From: Daldinia sp. FL1419
Taxonomy: Eukaryota; Ascomycota; Sordariomycetes; Xylariales; Hypoxylaceae
DNA: 64,000 bases
Direction: 5' to 3'
Assembly: GCA_025201765.1 (NCBI GenBank)
Contig: MU623427.1
Location: forward strand, 62,001 to 126,000
The stretch's first letter is position 1. Each line of letters starts with the position of its first letter. The notes under the pieces are model-generated. The model worked only from the letters and a program-made list of their open reading frames with translations. It ran no database searches and was not told where the DNA came from. Positions 1-11,262 of the stretch are shown here, one piece after another. A program made the translations under genes and the position numbers.

Positions 1-615
1 CGTAGTCATCTCTGTACTCGTCTCGTACTTGACCGCCGGACTTGCCTCGGCCGTACTGGCGGCCTTCTTCGAAACCAGGATCTAAATCAGTTCGGATAAT
101 ACGCTCGTCAAGCTTGGTGCCACCAATGTATTTCATGCAGTCCAAAGCATCCTGATGAGTGTAGTACTCGACAAAACAGAAACCACAAGGGGTCTTGTTG
201 TATCGATCTAGTCCCATGACCAGACGCTTGATCTCACCGCACTTAGAGAAGAGCTCATAAACTTGTTCTTCGGTTGTATAGAAGGAACTTGAAAACTGCT
301 GTCAATGGTTTGCCCGGTAGAAATTAGATGCTGCTATAATGAACGTACAGGTTTCCGACGTAGAGGGTTGTAGCATCCTTCAGAGGATCTTCTGGAGCCT
401 CTTCCACCGGGACAATGGCTTCGACCTCACCATCTTTATTATCTCGTCCGTGGTCTGGTCGTCTCCGCTTGTTCTATTCCAATTGGATTGGTGTCAGTTC
501 GCAACGGCCGAGCTATATATCAGACGATAAAGAATAAGGGAGAGCTCACCCGACTGTTATAATATGCGCTAGGTCGATCTAGCCTATCAACTGTCGAACG
601 AAGTACGGAAGGCAT
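1..615 (-). CDS. CBC2: Nuclear cap-binding complex small subunit (CBP20), 3'-truncated by the window edge
   Basis: CBP20 binds the m7G cap of nascent RNA polymerase II transcripts with CBP80 and supports splicing and mRNA export. Three exons can be read on the minus strand: 615-550, 473-349 and 287 to the left edge. Introns are 549-474 and 348-288. The start at 615 is chosen because MPSVLRSTVDRLDRPSAYY matches the conserved N-terminus of the family. The single RRM shows RNP2 (LYVGNL, split by the second intron) followed by SFYTTEEQVYELFSK, then RNP1 (CGFCFVEYY). The cap-contacting tail EEGRQYGRGKSGGQVRDEYR is also present. The sequence leaves the window just after RDDY, so the C-terminal tail is missing only because of the window. 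The gene is divergent from NUP82, which also acts in mRNA export. Family assignment is firm; the exact start is inferred. Confidence 0.93.
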
Positions 616-1343
616 TCTTTGGATACCTAGGTGCCTGGATACCTGGTATTGATGTATCGAAAATGCTTTCAAGATTAGGATGTTTTGTGTACCCGTGTGT
701 AAACTGTCTGTGAATATGAGCGCCAATGATAAGAGAAGGCTGAAATTGGAAGTAAACGTCAGGCAAGTTGATTGAAGAAGGCTGAAAGCTATGGGCCCAT
801 TTTTATTTAATGCAGCAGTTCTGATTTGCTAAATCGTTAGGAACATGGCGCGTTTCCAAGGTCGTACCTACCGTGTCGGATCGCGCTTGGATTTTTAGCT
901 GCCAACGCTGCAATGACCATGGTCGGAGGTACTGAGGTATTGTACATACATACCCATTCCTTCCATGTACAACTGCATAAGCCTAAAAAGGTACTAAGGC
1001 ATGTACTGCCAATTCTCCCGCCACCGAATATTCCATAGCAATAATTCTTAGGGTACTTCGATCTGGGTCTTTCCATGTACATCGTCCACCCTAGCTTCAC
1101 GAGAGCGACCAGAGCTTACCCGCAAGCAGCTTGGCTGGGCAAACAAAAATAACTGCATAGTACCTAACTTATTAGGTAAACTTGCGGTTTACATCAACAG
1201 TGTATTTTAAGTTCTTCTTCGCAACCACCAGAATTGCTCCAGCTTACAGGCGTTAATCCATACTTGTCCTGTATCCCAGGTAGAGATGCAACTTAGCTGA
1301 TGGTAACATAACATCCGCTTCTCTCACATTCAATTTCTCAAAA
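616..1343. promoter_or_regulatory. Divergent intergenic region between CBC2 and NUP82
   Basis: These 728 bases separate two diverging start codons and must hold both promoters. They contain scattered GGTAC/TACC-type words (for example around 990-1000) but no element I can name. One 87-residue open frame on the minus strand (837-1100) has no recognisable similarity and looks accidental. Confidence 0.5.
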
Positions 1344-4061
1344 ATGCCCAAGATCAAGAGTTATACCCCAGCCTGGTTGTCGGCACCTTCGCCCGGCTAC
1401 GACCTCTTTGCACCCAACGCCAACGAATCCCTCGATCACTCGGCTTATATCGACAGGACCGTCTCACAAGATGGTCCGCGACGGACAATTGCTCGTCGTG
1501 GCACCGAAGTCTTCGTTGCTGTTGGGAAGGAAATTAGATGGGGAGATCTACTTTACCTAAAAGAGCGATGGGAAGAGAAACAGGCCGAAGCTCGAGGTAG
1601 TGTCCATATCAAACGCGAGGATTCCGATAGCTCTAGCGACGATGAATTAAGACAATCAATAGAGAACGGGTGTGCCGAAGGTTTCCGGGTAAGGAATGTC
1701 GCATCGTGTTTATCAACGCCGAGCAGCTAATATTTCTAGATTATCACAACCTCCGTTGGTAGTGATATCCAACAGCTCATTATCTCACCGTATGCGAACT
1801 TCATGGCAGTAGTTACTACACATACTGTTCGTATCCTCCTCCTACCTGATTCGGCCCACCTTACAGCACCTGGCCTTGACGCCATCAAGCCGAAGTCATG
1901 GACTTTGGGTCCAACAACACATGTTATGAACCGTTCACCAATCGCCTCGGTTTTATGGCACCCGTTAGGAGTTAACGGCTCTGCGTTGGTGACGGTCACA
2001 AAAGATGCTGTTGTAAGAGTTTGGGAGCTTTCACAGAAAGATCGATGGTCTTTCGACTCTCCCTCCCTTACTATTGATTTACAAAAACTTGCCGATGGCA
2101 CTTCGCTAGACCAAAATTTCGGCGCCTCGCCCGATAAGACGAATAAGGGATTCTCCCCAGATTCTTTCGAGATGGATGTCGCGGCCGCATGTTTCGCTGG
2201 TAGAGGTTCTGGCGGTTGGTCACCTATGACCCTTTGGATTGCGATGCGCGAGGGAGACGTATACGCACTCTGCCCTCTGCTACCGACCCACTGGGCCCCT
2301 CCGCCTACGTTGATCCCATCGCTCTCTATCTCCATCGTCGGGAATCTCGCAGCGATCGAGGACGATCCGAACGTGTCCGGACAGGCAAAGTTACTAGCTC
2401 AGCAACAGCTAGACTGGATGTCAGACCTCGACAATCAGGAACCCAGAATCATCGAAGGTCCCCCGGGAGAACCGCCTACAGAGATATATACCCGTCCTAC
2501 ACGACCTGGCGTGGTTCCTCGCTTACAAGGACCCTTCGATCTTGAGCTAAGCCCGGAGAGCGAGGACGATTTGGATACAGAGTTGACAGATATCTTTGTT
2601 ATTGGGCAAAAGCTTGACGCTGATGATTTAATGATGGGAGAGGAAGATGAGCTTGATATGGAGGACGTCGAAGGGGAAGGCCTATCGCTCTCTGTCGTCT
2701 GCTTACTCTCGTCTAGTGGTCAGCTGCGAGTATGCCTAGACCTGGATGGTGTGCAAGCTCAGTGGCTACCCCCACGAAACAAATCGAAGGCTATGGGGCG
2801 TCTGACCGGGTCTCCCTCCTTGCTAACATTTCAAAGCATGGATATATTAAATTCCCTGGAAGTGACTAAGAATGCTTGGCCAACATTTAGCTCGGACGTT
2901 ACTTCGCGGTATTCTTTCTATATCACTCATCCTTCCAGCATTACGCATATTTCTCTGTCACCATGGGTCTTTCGCTTGGAAAGTGAACTACAAGGCGACT
3001 CACAAGCTGGTTCAGAGTTCAGAATTGATCTACTTGTCAACGGACAGAGCTCTACTAGAGAACGGCTATATACAAGTACAATCCAGGGCGATACAATACA
3101 ATATCCCTTAACGGCTTCGGTTGCTATTCGCGATCCTGACCTTGGGTATTTCTTATTATCCGCCACACCATTTGATCCAATCGCCTTAATATTCGACGCA
3201 CCCGAGGATGACCTCGCCCCTATTCGGTCCGCCTCACCTTCCTTTGACAAGGATGCAGAAGTCCAACCCCTGGAGTTCTACGAGCCTCGCCCCGTCTTCC
3301 AACCATCACACACCTTCGACATGGGTTCGGCCCTACCAAAACTACTCAATCAGCTCCGCACTGGTCGTCAGAAGACAATAGTAACCCAGGAAGTTAGGCT
3401 CTCCCCGGCAACTCTACAAATATTTACAGAAGCGCACCAGATCCTCAGTGACGAAACCTATAAACTTGGTGTGGCAGCTGCTGAGGTATTTAGACGATGT
3501 GTCCAGCTGCAGGCAGATCTTAAGCAACAGGTCATCAAGGCAAATGAAGTGAAGGCTAGGGTTGAGGCTGTCACTGGAGAAGATCAAGGCGAAGACGAGC
3601 CAGAATCCAGCAATGCCGCTATGGCGAGGCGAATAGAAACCGCCAGGGAGAGGGGAGAATCCCTTAGCCGACGATTGGAAAAGATGCGGAAGCTAGTCAG
3701 TAAGGCGACCGCTCGAGAACTAAGCGATAAGGAGAAAGCCTGGGTAAACGAGGTTAATATTTTGGACACTAATTTGTTCGGATCCTCGACGGCAGCCGGG
3801 CCAAATCGGCTAAAGATGACCAAGAAGAGATATGAAGAAGTGGTGCGATTGAGGGATGAGCTTGTTGAGGAAGCAGAGAAGCTAAGCGCGTCGGTTGAGG
3901 AAGAAGGAGAGGAGGGTCAGAGCGCGTCGACAACCGACCTGCGCATACCATCGGAGCTCCGAAAGGCAAAGATCAACCAAGTAAAGGGACTTATCGAGCG
4001 TGAGACAGCGTTAGTCGATGCTGTGAAATCACGGCTTGAGCGACTATCAATTGTAGGGTAG
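1344..4061 (+). CDS. NUP82: Nuclear pore complex protein Nup82 (Nup88-like)
   Basis: Component of the cytoplasmic face of the nuclear pore that anchors the mRNA-export platform (Nup82-Nup159-Nsp1 in yeast). Two exons, 1344-1688 and 1740-4061, are joined by a 51-base intron (GTAAGG donor, TTTCTAG acceptor) and give 888 residues. The N-terminal signature RRTIARRGTEVFVAVGKEIR and the phrase IRWGDLLYLKERWEEK are typical of fungal Nup82. Residues 1 to about 560 have the spacing of a beta-propeller (TTHTVRILLLPD and similar blades) broken by acidic linkers such as EEDELDMEDVEGE. From about residue 600 to the end the chain is rich in E, K, L and R with heptad-like spacing, fitting the C-terminal coiled coil that pairs with partner nucleoporins. 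Several overlapping frames on the other strand are shadows. I am confident of the family, less so of exact domain borders. Confidence 0.88.
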
Positions 4062-5909
4062 GCAGATGCGCGAGCAAGCAAGGTGTGGCGCACCGGGATC
4101 GTATCCCGTCGAGGGATGTACCCCCATCCAGCCCATCAAGCCCACCCAAGGAATGTATTAAATGCAATACTACATACTTACTATATTCTATCTAATGTAC
4201 GTCCAGCTAAGAAATAGGGCGATTGGACGAGTTGATTGTGGCTTGTGACGAGTTTCACAAACTGGGATATAATCAGCATAATCAGCATAATCGTTGTCGT
4301 GGCGGTCCCTTGGCGAATCTTACCGTTACTCACTGTGACGTCTCGAAGCAGTATCTCCAGATGTCCAATTGGGGGTCAGGTAAAGGTGCATGTGTAAAAG
4401 CAGGAGCCAATATGCTGATCATTCCTATTGCCTCAACTGTTCCACTACAGGAAGGACTATAGGACGAAATCTTTTTCGGCAGCGTGCGTCCAATGACAAA
4501 CGTCCAAAACATCGGTCCACATGCAGCCTTGCAATAAGACGGTCTAGACGGATAGGCTTCCCAAGATAGGTCATTTGATGGTTGAAGATAGGGATCGAAA
4601 AGGGATCTAGCCAGCCTTGGGTTTTCCGGCCTTAGACGATGGTGCAATTCTGGCAATAGGCACGCACTAACAAAGAATGAGAACGAGAAATGATAGAATT
4701 ACGAGACTGGATTAAATTCTTACGGCTCGAAAAAGCTGCACCTCTTACTTGGGTCGCACGTTATATAACTTTGGCGACCCCATCCGCCTTTCTTTCTTCC
4801 TTGTCTTCCGATGTTTTCATTACACGCGAGCTGAAAACGTTGCAGTAGTTACCTTGCTATATTCTCTTATAAGAGGAAAGAAAAAGTCCTTGTACCTGTA
4901 GAAGGTTGCTTAAGAATTCCCAACACTCCCGAACCGCCCGTCCGCCAATCGTGGTTCGCCCTGTTTTTTATTGGCCGTGAATGTCTCATAGACCAGCCCG
5001 GTATTATTTCCATATCCCGCCCATTACGACTCCACGTCCGACCCGAACGGCTTCTAGGCACCATGTCTCTGCAGCCCTTCACACATATGTGTCTCGGGGC
5101 GACGATAATCGTCTTCTTTTTGGGGTACATGCTTACAGGATAGGTGGATAGAATGGATATAGCTAGGATAGCCTACGGTGCCTACGGTGGCAAAATCATG
5201 CCCAACCCTCAGGGTTTTTCCTTTCAGTCGTTCATCAGAGTTCCTTTTTCTCCTTCCTCAAATTGATCAACTCGGGGTGTTTGCATCTTAAGTTGTGCAT
5301 CTCAATTCGTATGACCTGGGGGCCGGTAACCCATCTCTGCCGGTAGAGGGAAGGGGGTGTGTGCCCCGTGTGACCTCTCTCAGCAGGATGTCCCCGGGGA
5401 TACACGCTCATCACCGAGACCTAGATTTTCCTTCGTGTTGCCCCTTTATTGCTACCCTTTTAGTCAGCTTCTGCAGCCATTGACGTATCAGCGAGGCATT
5501 ACATTTGGGTGCATCTTACTGGCTTCCCAAGAAAAGCGTCGGGGTGTATCGTTGATATCAAGTTACCTCTCGTCATACGGACCCTGTTTGGGCTGAGACT
5601 TGTTGATTCCCTCGGGGCCAAGACCAAGGGGTTGTTGATATATCCAATGCCACATAGTTTGCCTCACTTCTTTTTGGGTCATCGCCGCATGATACCAAGT
5701 TTCCGGTACATTAAAGTACCTAAGATGGATGGTTGCACGCGGAGCATTCTCTTTCGCCGCACACACATGTGTATATAAGATGGCACATCTGTAAAATCGG
5801 CCGGAATTTTCCAACTTAAAAGCTTTCGGTTCATAAATCCTAATCAATGCTTATACGTTTCTATGATCAAATCTCTCAAACATCGTCTCGTCGTGAGCCA
5901 AGCTTCAAT
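4062..5909. other. Intergenic stretch with no supported gene
   Basis: About 1.85 kb between NUP82 and the proline-rich gene. It holds a short tandem AATCAGCAT repeat near 4272-4290 and several open frames below 110 residues with no recognisable similarity, overlapping one another on both strands. Its right part should contain the promoter and leader of the next gene. Confidence 0.5.
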
Positions 5910-7254
5910 ATGGCGCCCTCAGCCGTGGTCTTCGATTATAGGGGTCAGATAATAGGCAAGTGGCTTGCAAATCATCCAATTCATAGCGTCATCGATCTGC
6001 TAACACCACTGCTCCGTAGACAATTGCGAGTTTTTTATGGCCAAACACGACGTCGTCTCCGTAGTTACCGTCAAAGATGTCCTAGGAGACTACAAAGCCT
6101 ACGCGATTCGCTCCAACCAGAACTCGCGGGACGCGCTCCTCTCCTCCGAGCCTCGTGCTACCCCCATTTCTGCCCTCGAATCGCTTCACGTCAAGTCGTG
6201 CGAGGCTGTCCAGCAATTCATTACTACCAATGGCTTCTCCTTCCCGCCAGATCTCAAGAAGACCAAGTTCGGTGACTCCGATGACTCCGATGACGATGAG
6301 GACAGGGATGAGGATGAAGATGCGAATGATGATGACGACGTGGCGTCTATCTTCTCTAGCCTCATCTCTGATCGTCCCGCGTTGTCATCGCCCACCATAT
6401 CGCCATTTAAGCCCAGCCTAAATAACGAGAAAATGACCTCTGCGACATCCACTCTCCCCATCAGTCACAGTCGTGAACCAAGGGACGAAAGGAGCAACAA
6501 CATCAGCAAGCCGCGCACTAACCCGCCCCCACCAGGACGACAGTCCCCCGAGGCATTCATATTTCCCAACATCAGACCCCCTTACACGCTCAGCCAGGCG
6601 GAAGAGCTCGTCATGGAGCTCATGAACGGCCCCCTATCCAACAATTTCCCCCGCGGATCTGGACCGCCGCCCCCACCACCGCCGCCACCGCCGGCGTATA
6701 ACCCAGCCCCCAAGCCCCAGCCCCAGCCCGCGATGCCGTCCTGGTCCCCCGCCGCCCGCGGCATGCCCATCCCCCCCACGACGTACTCGCCACCAGCGCT
6801 GCGCGGTCTATCCCGAGGACACTATGCGCCACCGCAGCAGCACCACCACCACCCCGTGCCTCCTCTCAACATCCTAGCCGGGATGCCGCCCAACCGCCCT
6901 CACCCCAACCCGCGCACGTACGACGTCGCGCTCACGATCCGCTGGCTAAACCACGGCGAGACGCGGCTGCTGACCAGCACCAAGGCCAGCGTGGCGGCGC
7001 TCAAGGGCATCGCGGTCACATACGTGACACGGCACGCGTCGGCATTCGATAAGGAGGGAGGAGGCGGGAACGCGCCGAACAGGAATAATCCAAAGTGGGT
7101 GGGGAACGTGAGGTTGAGGCGCGTGGTGCAGCGCGCCGAGCACGACGAGGAGCACGAGTGGAACTTGGAGATGTATAAGGAGGACGACCTGACGAGGTTT
7201 TTTGCCGGCAGGGGGATCCCGAGGTTTGATGTCGAGGTGGAGGATGGGGAGTAG
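5910..7254 (+). CDS. Proline-rich protein with acidic stretch, function unknown
   Basis: I do not recognise this protein. The proposed model has exons 5910-5943 and 6020-7254, giving 422 residues. The 76-base intron has a weak GTCAGA donor but a good GCTAAC branch site and CCGTAG acceptor, and the phases fit (G plus AC makes Asp). An unspliced alternative starts at the Met at 6037 and gives 405 residues. Features in order: a possible N-terminal folded part (VVFDYR, VVSVVTVKDVLGDYKAY); a very acidic segment around residues 95-115 dominated by D and E; a long low-complexity Pro/Ser/Gln region with nine consecutive prolines and a short His run; and a C-terminal basic/aromatic module (TYDVALTIRWLNHGETR ... 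WVGNVRLRRVVQRAEHDEEH ... DLTRFFAGRGIPRF). The C-terminal part looks folded and conserved-like. High GC in the middle reflects the proline codons. Confidence 0.7.
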
Positions 7255-8323
7255 ACGGGGGACTAGGGAGTTGGAAATAGGCGCGTGGCGGCCATTTGAT
7301 TGATATGGAATGGTACACGGGATGATGGGAAAGAAGAGAAATATAGGTTAGATAAAAGCGTGCGAGCCTTGGTCGACGTCGCTGCAATCAAAGCCTAGAG
7401 AGAATTGGGGGGTTGAAGAGGAGGATTCGAGACCAGAGGCTGGAAATTGAGCGAATAGGGGTGAGGATGGATAGGGGGTTAGATTGGCATTTTTGGGTGT
7501 TTCTTTCCTATGAGGTTCTTGGTATTGTCCGTTCGCTCGACGCGTACCTGCTATCTCTGCTGGTCGGTTGGTATGTTGTACGAATATGTTATGAAGATAT
7601 ATGAATATTCAACGAGAATTTCATGATATGAATGTTGGTTATACGGATGGTTATTGGTATTTGTGATATATCCTTGCCTCGTGGTAGATAAGATACGGTC
7701 TCCTATAATCTTTTGTTTGCATGTCGTGCAAATACTTGTGTGCAATATAAATGTTCGTATCTTTTTAGACCTGGGCTAGAACCCAGAGCTTAGGCCTGTT
7801 TGTTAAGGGGATACTTTATCATCAACTCGAAATCCGATCTACCATGAGTTGCTCAATGCCAACTCTCATGTTGCAAAAAATGATTGTATACTTCATATAT
7901 TACTCTTTTGTATACTTAAGGTAGGCATATAATATTAGCAAGGCCATCTTCGAATACATGTTAGATAGTATAATTCTTCTGTCTGGATCTACTTACCAAT
8001 TCCCAATATACTAACTACCCCTTAATTCCAATACTATCGTAGATAGACCCATAACTTGATATCTCCGTAACGACCAAAAACACCCACGGACTTAGGAACG
8101 TTTACACCTCGAGACTATACCCAAGAAGGCTCTTAGCTATAGCTCTCGGCGTATTAGATGCCCCGCCCCGAACTCACTCCTACTCTAAAGACGATCATCT
8201 ACTCTCACCTTCACGGCCTTTCACTCGACTATCTCCGGGGCCGTCTTGTACAAAAGAAAACCACCCCTTACCAGACCCCACCTCCCATCATGCCGCCGCC
8301 TCACTTTACCCACCACCATCACC
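7255..8323. other. Intergenic stretch, AT-leaning, no supported gene
   Basis: About 1.07 kb. It becomes A+T rich around 7590-8060, as is common for fungal terminators and promoters. No open frame looks coding. The ATG at 8158 and the frames upstream of 8324 translate into low-complexity sequence without similarity, so I treat them as leader of the next gene. Confidence 0.5.
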
Positions 8324-8935
8324 ATGACGAACCCGGCGTATCCAACCAAAGCGCACATCCGCGAGATCTTCGCCTACCTCGCCGCAGGCGACGCCCGGAC
8401 CTTCTACACCCACGTCGCGGACGACGTCGACTGGACCATCATGGGCTCGCACGCGCTGTCGGGACACTACGCCGACAAGGCGACGCTCGTGGCCGAGGCT
8501 CTGTCGCGGATCGGCGGGCTCTTCGATAGCCCGTTGAAAGTCCGTATTACGAGCGTTATTGGTGGGGAGGTGGAGGACTGGGCTGTCGTGGAGATGGCTG
8601 CGGATGGGGTGTGCAAGAATGGTAAGCTGTTTTTTTCTTTTGCTCCTTTTTTTCTTTCTTTGGGTAATGAGAAGGGGATAAATCTATTGGACAATCCTTG
8701 GAACTCCTCTCGGCGTGAGATATATGCGTGTTGACGTTCGCGGGGGTGTGTCACACGACAGCTGCGTTGAAGTGCGTCCGAGATATTGAAGTTTGACGTC
8801 TTCTCAGGTCTGAAATATGATAATACTTACTCGTGGTCGACGCGGTGGCAAGACGGCAAGATTGTGCAGGTTCGGGCATATCTAGATGGTCTTCTATTAA
8901 ACCGTGCTCTGGCAGAGAACGAGAACAAATCTTGA
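8324..8935 (+). CDS. SnoaL-like (NTF2-fold) small protein
   Basis: Two exons, 8324-8621 and 8808-8935, separated by a 186-base intron (GGTAAGC donor, TTCTCAG acceptor), give 141 residues. The reading frame crosses the junction cleanly (G plus GT makes Gly, then LKYDNTYSWSTRW). The layout is that of SnoaL-like polyketide-cyclase/ketosteroid-isomerase folds: an N-terminal helix (IREIFAYLAAGDARTFYTHV), a DDVDWTIMGSHALSGHY strand-loop with the conserved W and G-H positions, and a C-terminal beta sheet ending in DGKIVQVRAYLDGLLLNRAL. Length is usual for single-domain members. The fold is used by very different enzymes and by non-enzymatic proteins, so no substrate can be given. No biosynthetic neighbours surround it. 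Confidence 0.82.
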
Positions 8936-9761
8936 GCAGCAAGAGTCGCTGTTGGAAGTGCCAGGTTTCTTGCTGGACTGGCCCGGGAATAATACCAAAT
9001 GCGTGTATATCGAAGAATCGATATTCCAATGCGGCAACCAAGCATCGTCACATTCCTGTTATGATTGGTCGACGGTGTAATTCACCCTCGTAGTTGGCCA
9101 AGAGCTCTCGACCTCCAATTATAAATTTGCCGGTCGGGAAGCGTAAAAGGGTTGACCGCAGGGGAACACCCATATTCTCTCTCACCTCTCTTCTTCCACG
9201 ATCCCGACTCATCTCCGATATATCCGTCCCCCCCTTCCCCCCCCCTCTACACAGACGATTCTCATCTGCCGCTCTCTTGTGGAACATGGTGTTGGAGCCG
9301 TCTTTGTATGTTACCGGCTATATCAGTTCCGCCGTGCCTGCATGTAGAGGATTATCCTCCCCCAAGCAACAATCAACCCCGAGACCACGAAGCACGCCAT
9401 CCTGTAGCTGAGATGTATACGTAAGATGCCACTGTGATCCGCGCTCTACTCCTCTCCCCCCAACCGAGCTTCACGGACTGCCTCGGAGACGATGGGATTC
9501 TCAGTGCCGTAGATTGTAACTCTTGGAACATTCCCCCCTCGTCTCTCGCATGAGTGTTTCGCTTCTATAAAGTCAGCTCGTCTTCGTCTTGTTTAGTCGT
9601 AATATCGTGAATAAGATCAATCTCGAAATAGATAGCGTTCCCGATACCAGTAACCAGTAACCAGTTCCCTGTTCCCTCGGCCTCGACTAGATTACACAAA
9701 AAAAAAGAAAAAAGAAAAAAGAAAAAAGAAAAGAAAAGAAAAGAAAAGAAACAACGCAACA
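8936..9761. promoter_or_regulatory. Spacer and leader of the GFA-like gene, with pyrimidine- and purine-rich tracts
   Basis: This 826-base spacer has no supported gene. Pyrimidine-rich runs lie at about 9180-9250 (many C and T runs, including CCCCCC blocks), a common sign of a fungal transcription start region. Immediately before the GFA start codon, 9698-9751 is a purine-only tract made of A runs punctuated by single G. Confidence 0.55.
9698..9751 (+). repeat. Purine-only A-rich tract in the 5' leader of the GFA-like gene
   Basis: Fifty-four bases of uninterrupted purine, first in GAAAAAA steps and then in GAAAA steps, end ten bases before the ATG at 9762. As transcribed sequence it would be an A-rich 5' leader of the kind that can bind poly(A)-binding protein. 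That role is inferred, not shown. Confidence 0.8.
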
Positions 9762-10325
9762 ATGGTCTCCCTACACCCCCTCCTCGACAACGGCATCACC
9801 AAAGGCGACCCCAACTTCTCCGGCGGCACCCTCTACTGCAAATGCGCAACAGACCCCGTCGCCGTAACCCTAACCTCCAACATCGCGCACAACCACGCCT
9901 GCGGGTGTTCCAAGTGCTGGAAGCCCGCCGGCGCGCTCTTCAGCATCGTAGGCGTCGTGCCGCGGGACAACCTCGCGGTCACCGCCAACGAATCCAAGCT
10001 CAGCATCGTGGACCCCAAAGCCGCGATCCAGCGACACGCGTGCACGGCCTGCGGCACGCACCTCTACGGACGCATCGAGATCGACCACGCCTTCAAAGGC
10101 CTCGACTTCGTCCACCCGGAGCTCAGCCCGCAGCAGGGCTGGCAGGAGCCCCAGTTCGCCGCCTTCGTCTCCAGCATCATCGAGCAGGGCTTCGACCCGG
10201 CCAACATGGCCGACGTCCGCGATAGGCTGCACCAGGTCGGCCTCGAGACCTACGATTGCCTCTCGCCCACGCTGATGGATCTCCTTGCTACCTCCACGGC
10301 AAAGAAGACCGGCGCTCTTAAATAA
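9762..10325 (+). CDS. GFA-family protein, probable S-(hydroxymethyl)glutathione synthase
   Basis: Single exon, 187 residues. Members of this family (glutathione-dependent formaldehyde-activating enzyme) are proposed to speed formation of S-hydroxymethylglutathione for formaldehyde detoxification. The zinc-ligand pattern is complete: CKC at residues 26-28, CGCSKC at 47-52 and CTACGTH at 94-100. The C-terminal half (FVHPELSPQQGW, FVSSIIEQGFDPANM, LETYDCLSPTLMD) fits the roughly 190-residue fungal S-(hydroxymethyl)glutathione synthase subgroup rather than the shorter generic GFA proteins. Coding GC is clearly higher than in the flanks, with C/G-ending codons. The leader carries a purine tract right before the start. 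In this family the catalytic role is debated, so the enzyme name is provisional. Confidence 0.9.
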   Translation: MVSLHPLLDNGITKGDPNFSGGTLYCKCATDPVAVTLTSNIAHNHACGCSKCWKPAGALFSIVGVVPRDNLAVTANESKLSIVDPKAAIQRHACTACGTHLYGRIEIDHAFKGLDFVHPELSPQQGWQEPQFAAFVSSIIEQGFDPANMADVRDRLHQVGLETYDCLSPTLMDLLATSTAKKTGALK

Positions 10326-11262
10326 ATAGACAAACTTTCAGGGGAAAGGGGCGTTGGCATTGTGTCGATCCTAACTGTGCTGCGGATGTATCAATGTCTT
10401 GAAGAAGTCGGCGAAGACGAGAATATATTATATGCCATATTGTGAGATTAGTTGGTGGTGTAACTTTATATACCTACCTACCTACCTACCTGCCTACCTA
10501 CTTATATATAAGAGCCCCAATGTATCATCATGTACATATCATGTCCATCAAGGTGCCCGTCCATATGTCTTAGGTCTGCACAGCCATCGTGTCTATTGGT
10601 CGGATGATTACTTGAGTGCCTTCGGTAATTGATATCTGAAGAACTTATTCATCTTCACGCGCCAAATTATCATTGGCCGTTTCCCTGAGAATATAATCGG
10701 TATATATACCTATTCATATCTCTATGCCTTCGTCTGAAGTATGCTGGCACGTTGAGCCTTAATATTGTCTATAATTCATACATGAGTGCATAAAGCATCT
10801 AGTTAGGTTAAATTGCTCGAGTTATCGTGTTGCATTTCTAGAAGCTAATGCTATATCCAATTCATCTAAGAGCAAAGAACGGATGCGCTCTGAGCTTTGA
10901 AGTTGCGATGCTAAGAACGCCGATCTGTCAGTACCCTCCCAAATCAATGAGCGACACCAATAATCGACAACTTCATCAACGCTCCATCTCTCTATTTACG
11001 AGTCTAGATCGGTATCACTCCACCACCGTGATCTAGCCATTCAGATATATAACTACCCCAGGCGGAGATTAGTCCAAGCCGCTGATTCTATCGCCGACAA
11101 CGCCGCCCAAATGCCATGATGCTAGCAATCAACCCCAGGAAGCCTCCACGGATGGGCCTCTATGTATAAGCGCCTAATATATACCCTGAGTGCGGTATTG
11201 GAAAGTGTCATAACTGCTTCTTATTAGTATATCATCAACCAGGATCAAGGGAAGGGGTAGGA
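10326..11262. other. Convergent intergenic region with TACC microsatellite
   Basis: About 0.94 kb between the convergent 3' ends of the GFA-like gene and PIK1. It contains a (TACC)n run at about 10470-10504. No coding frame is supported. Both terminators should lie here. Confidence 0.5.

Noticed and set aside
837..1100. 87-residue minus-strand open frame
   Set aside because: No similarity, no splice or start context, and it lies in a divergent promoter region.
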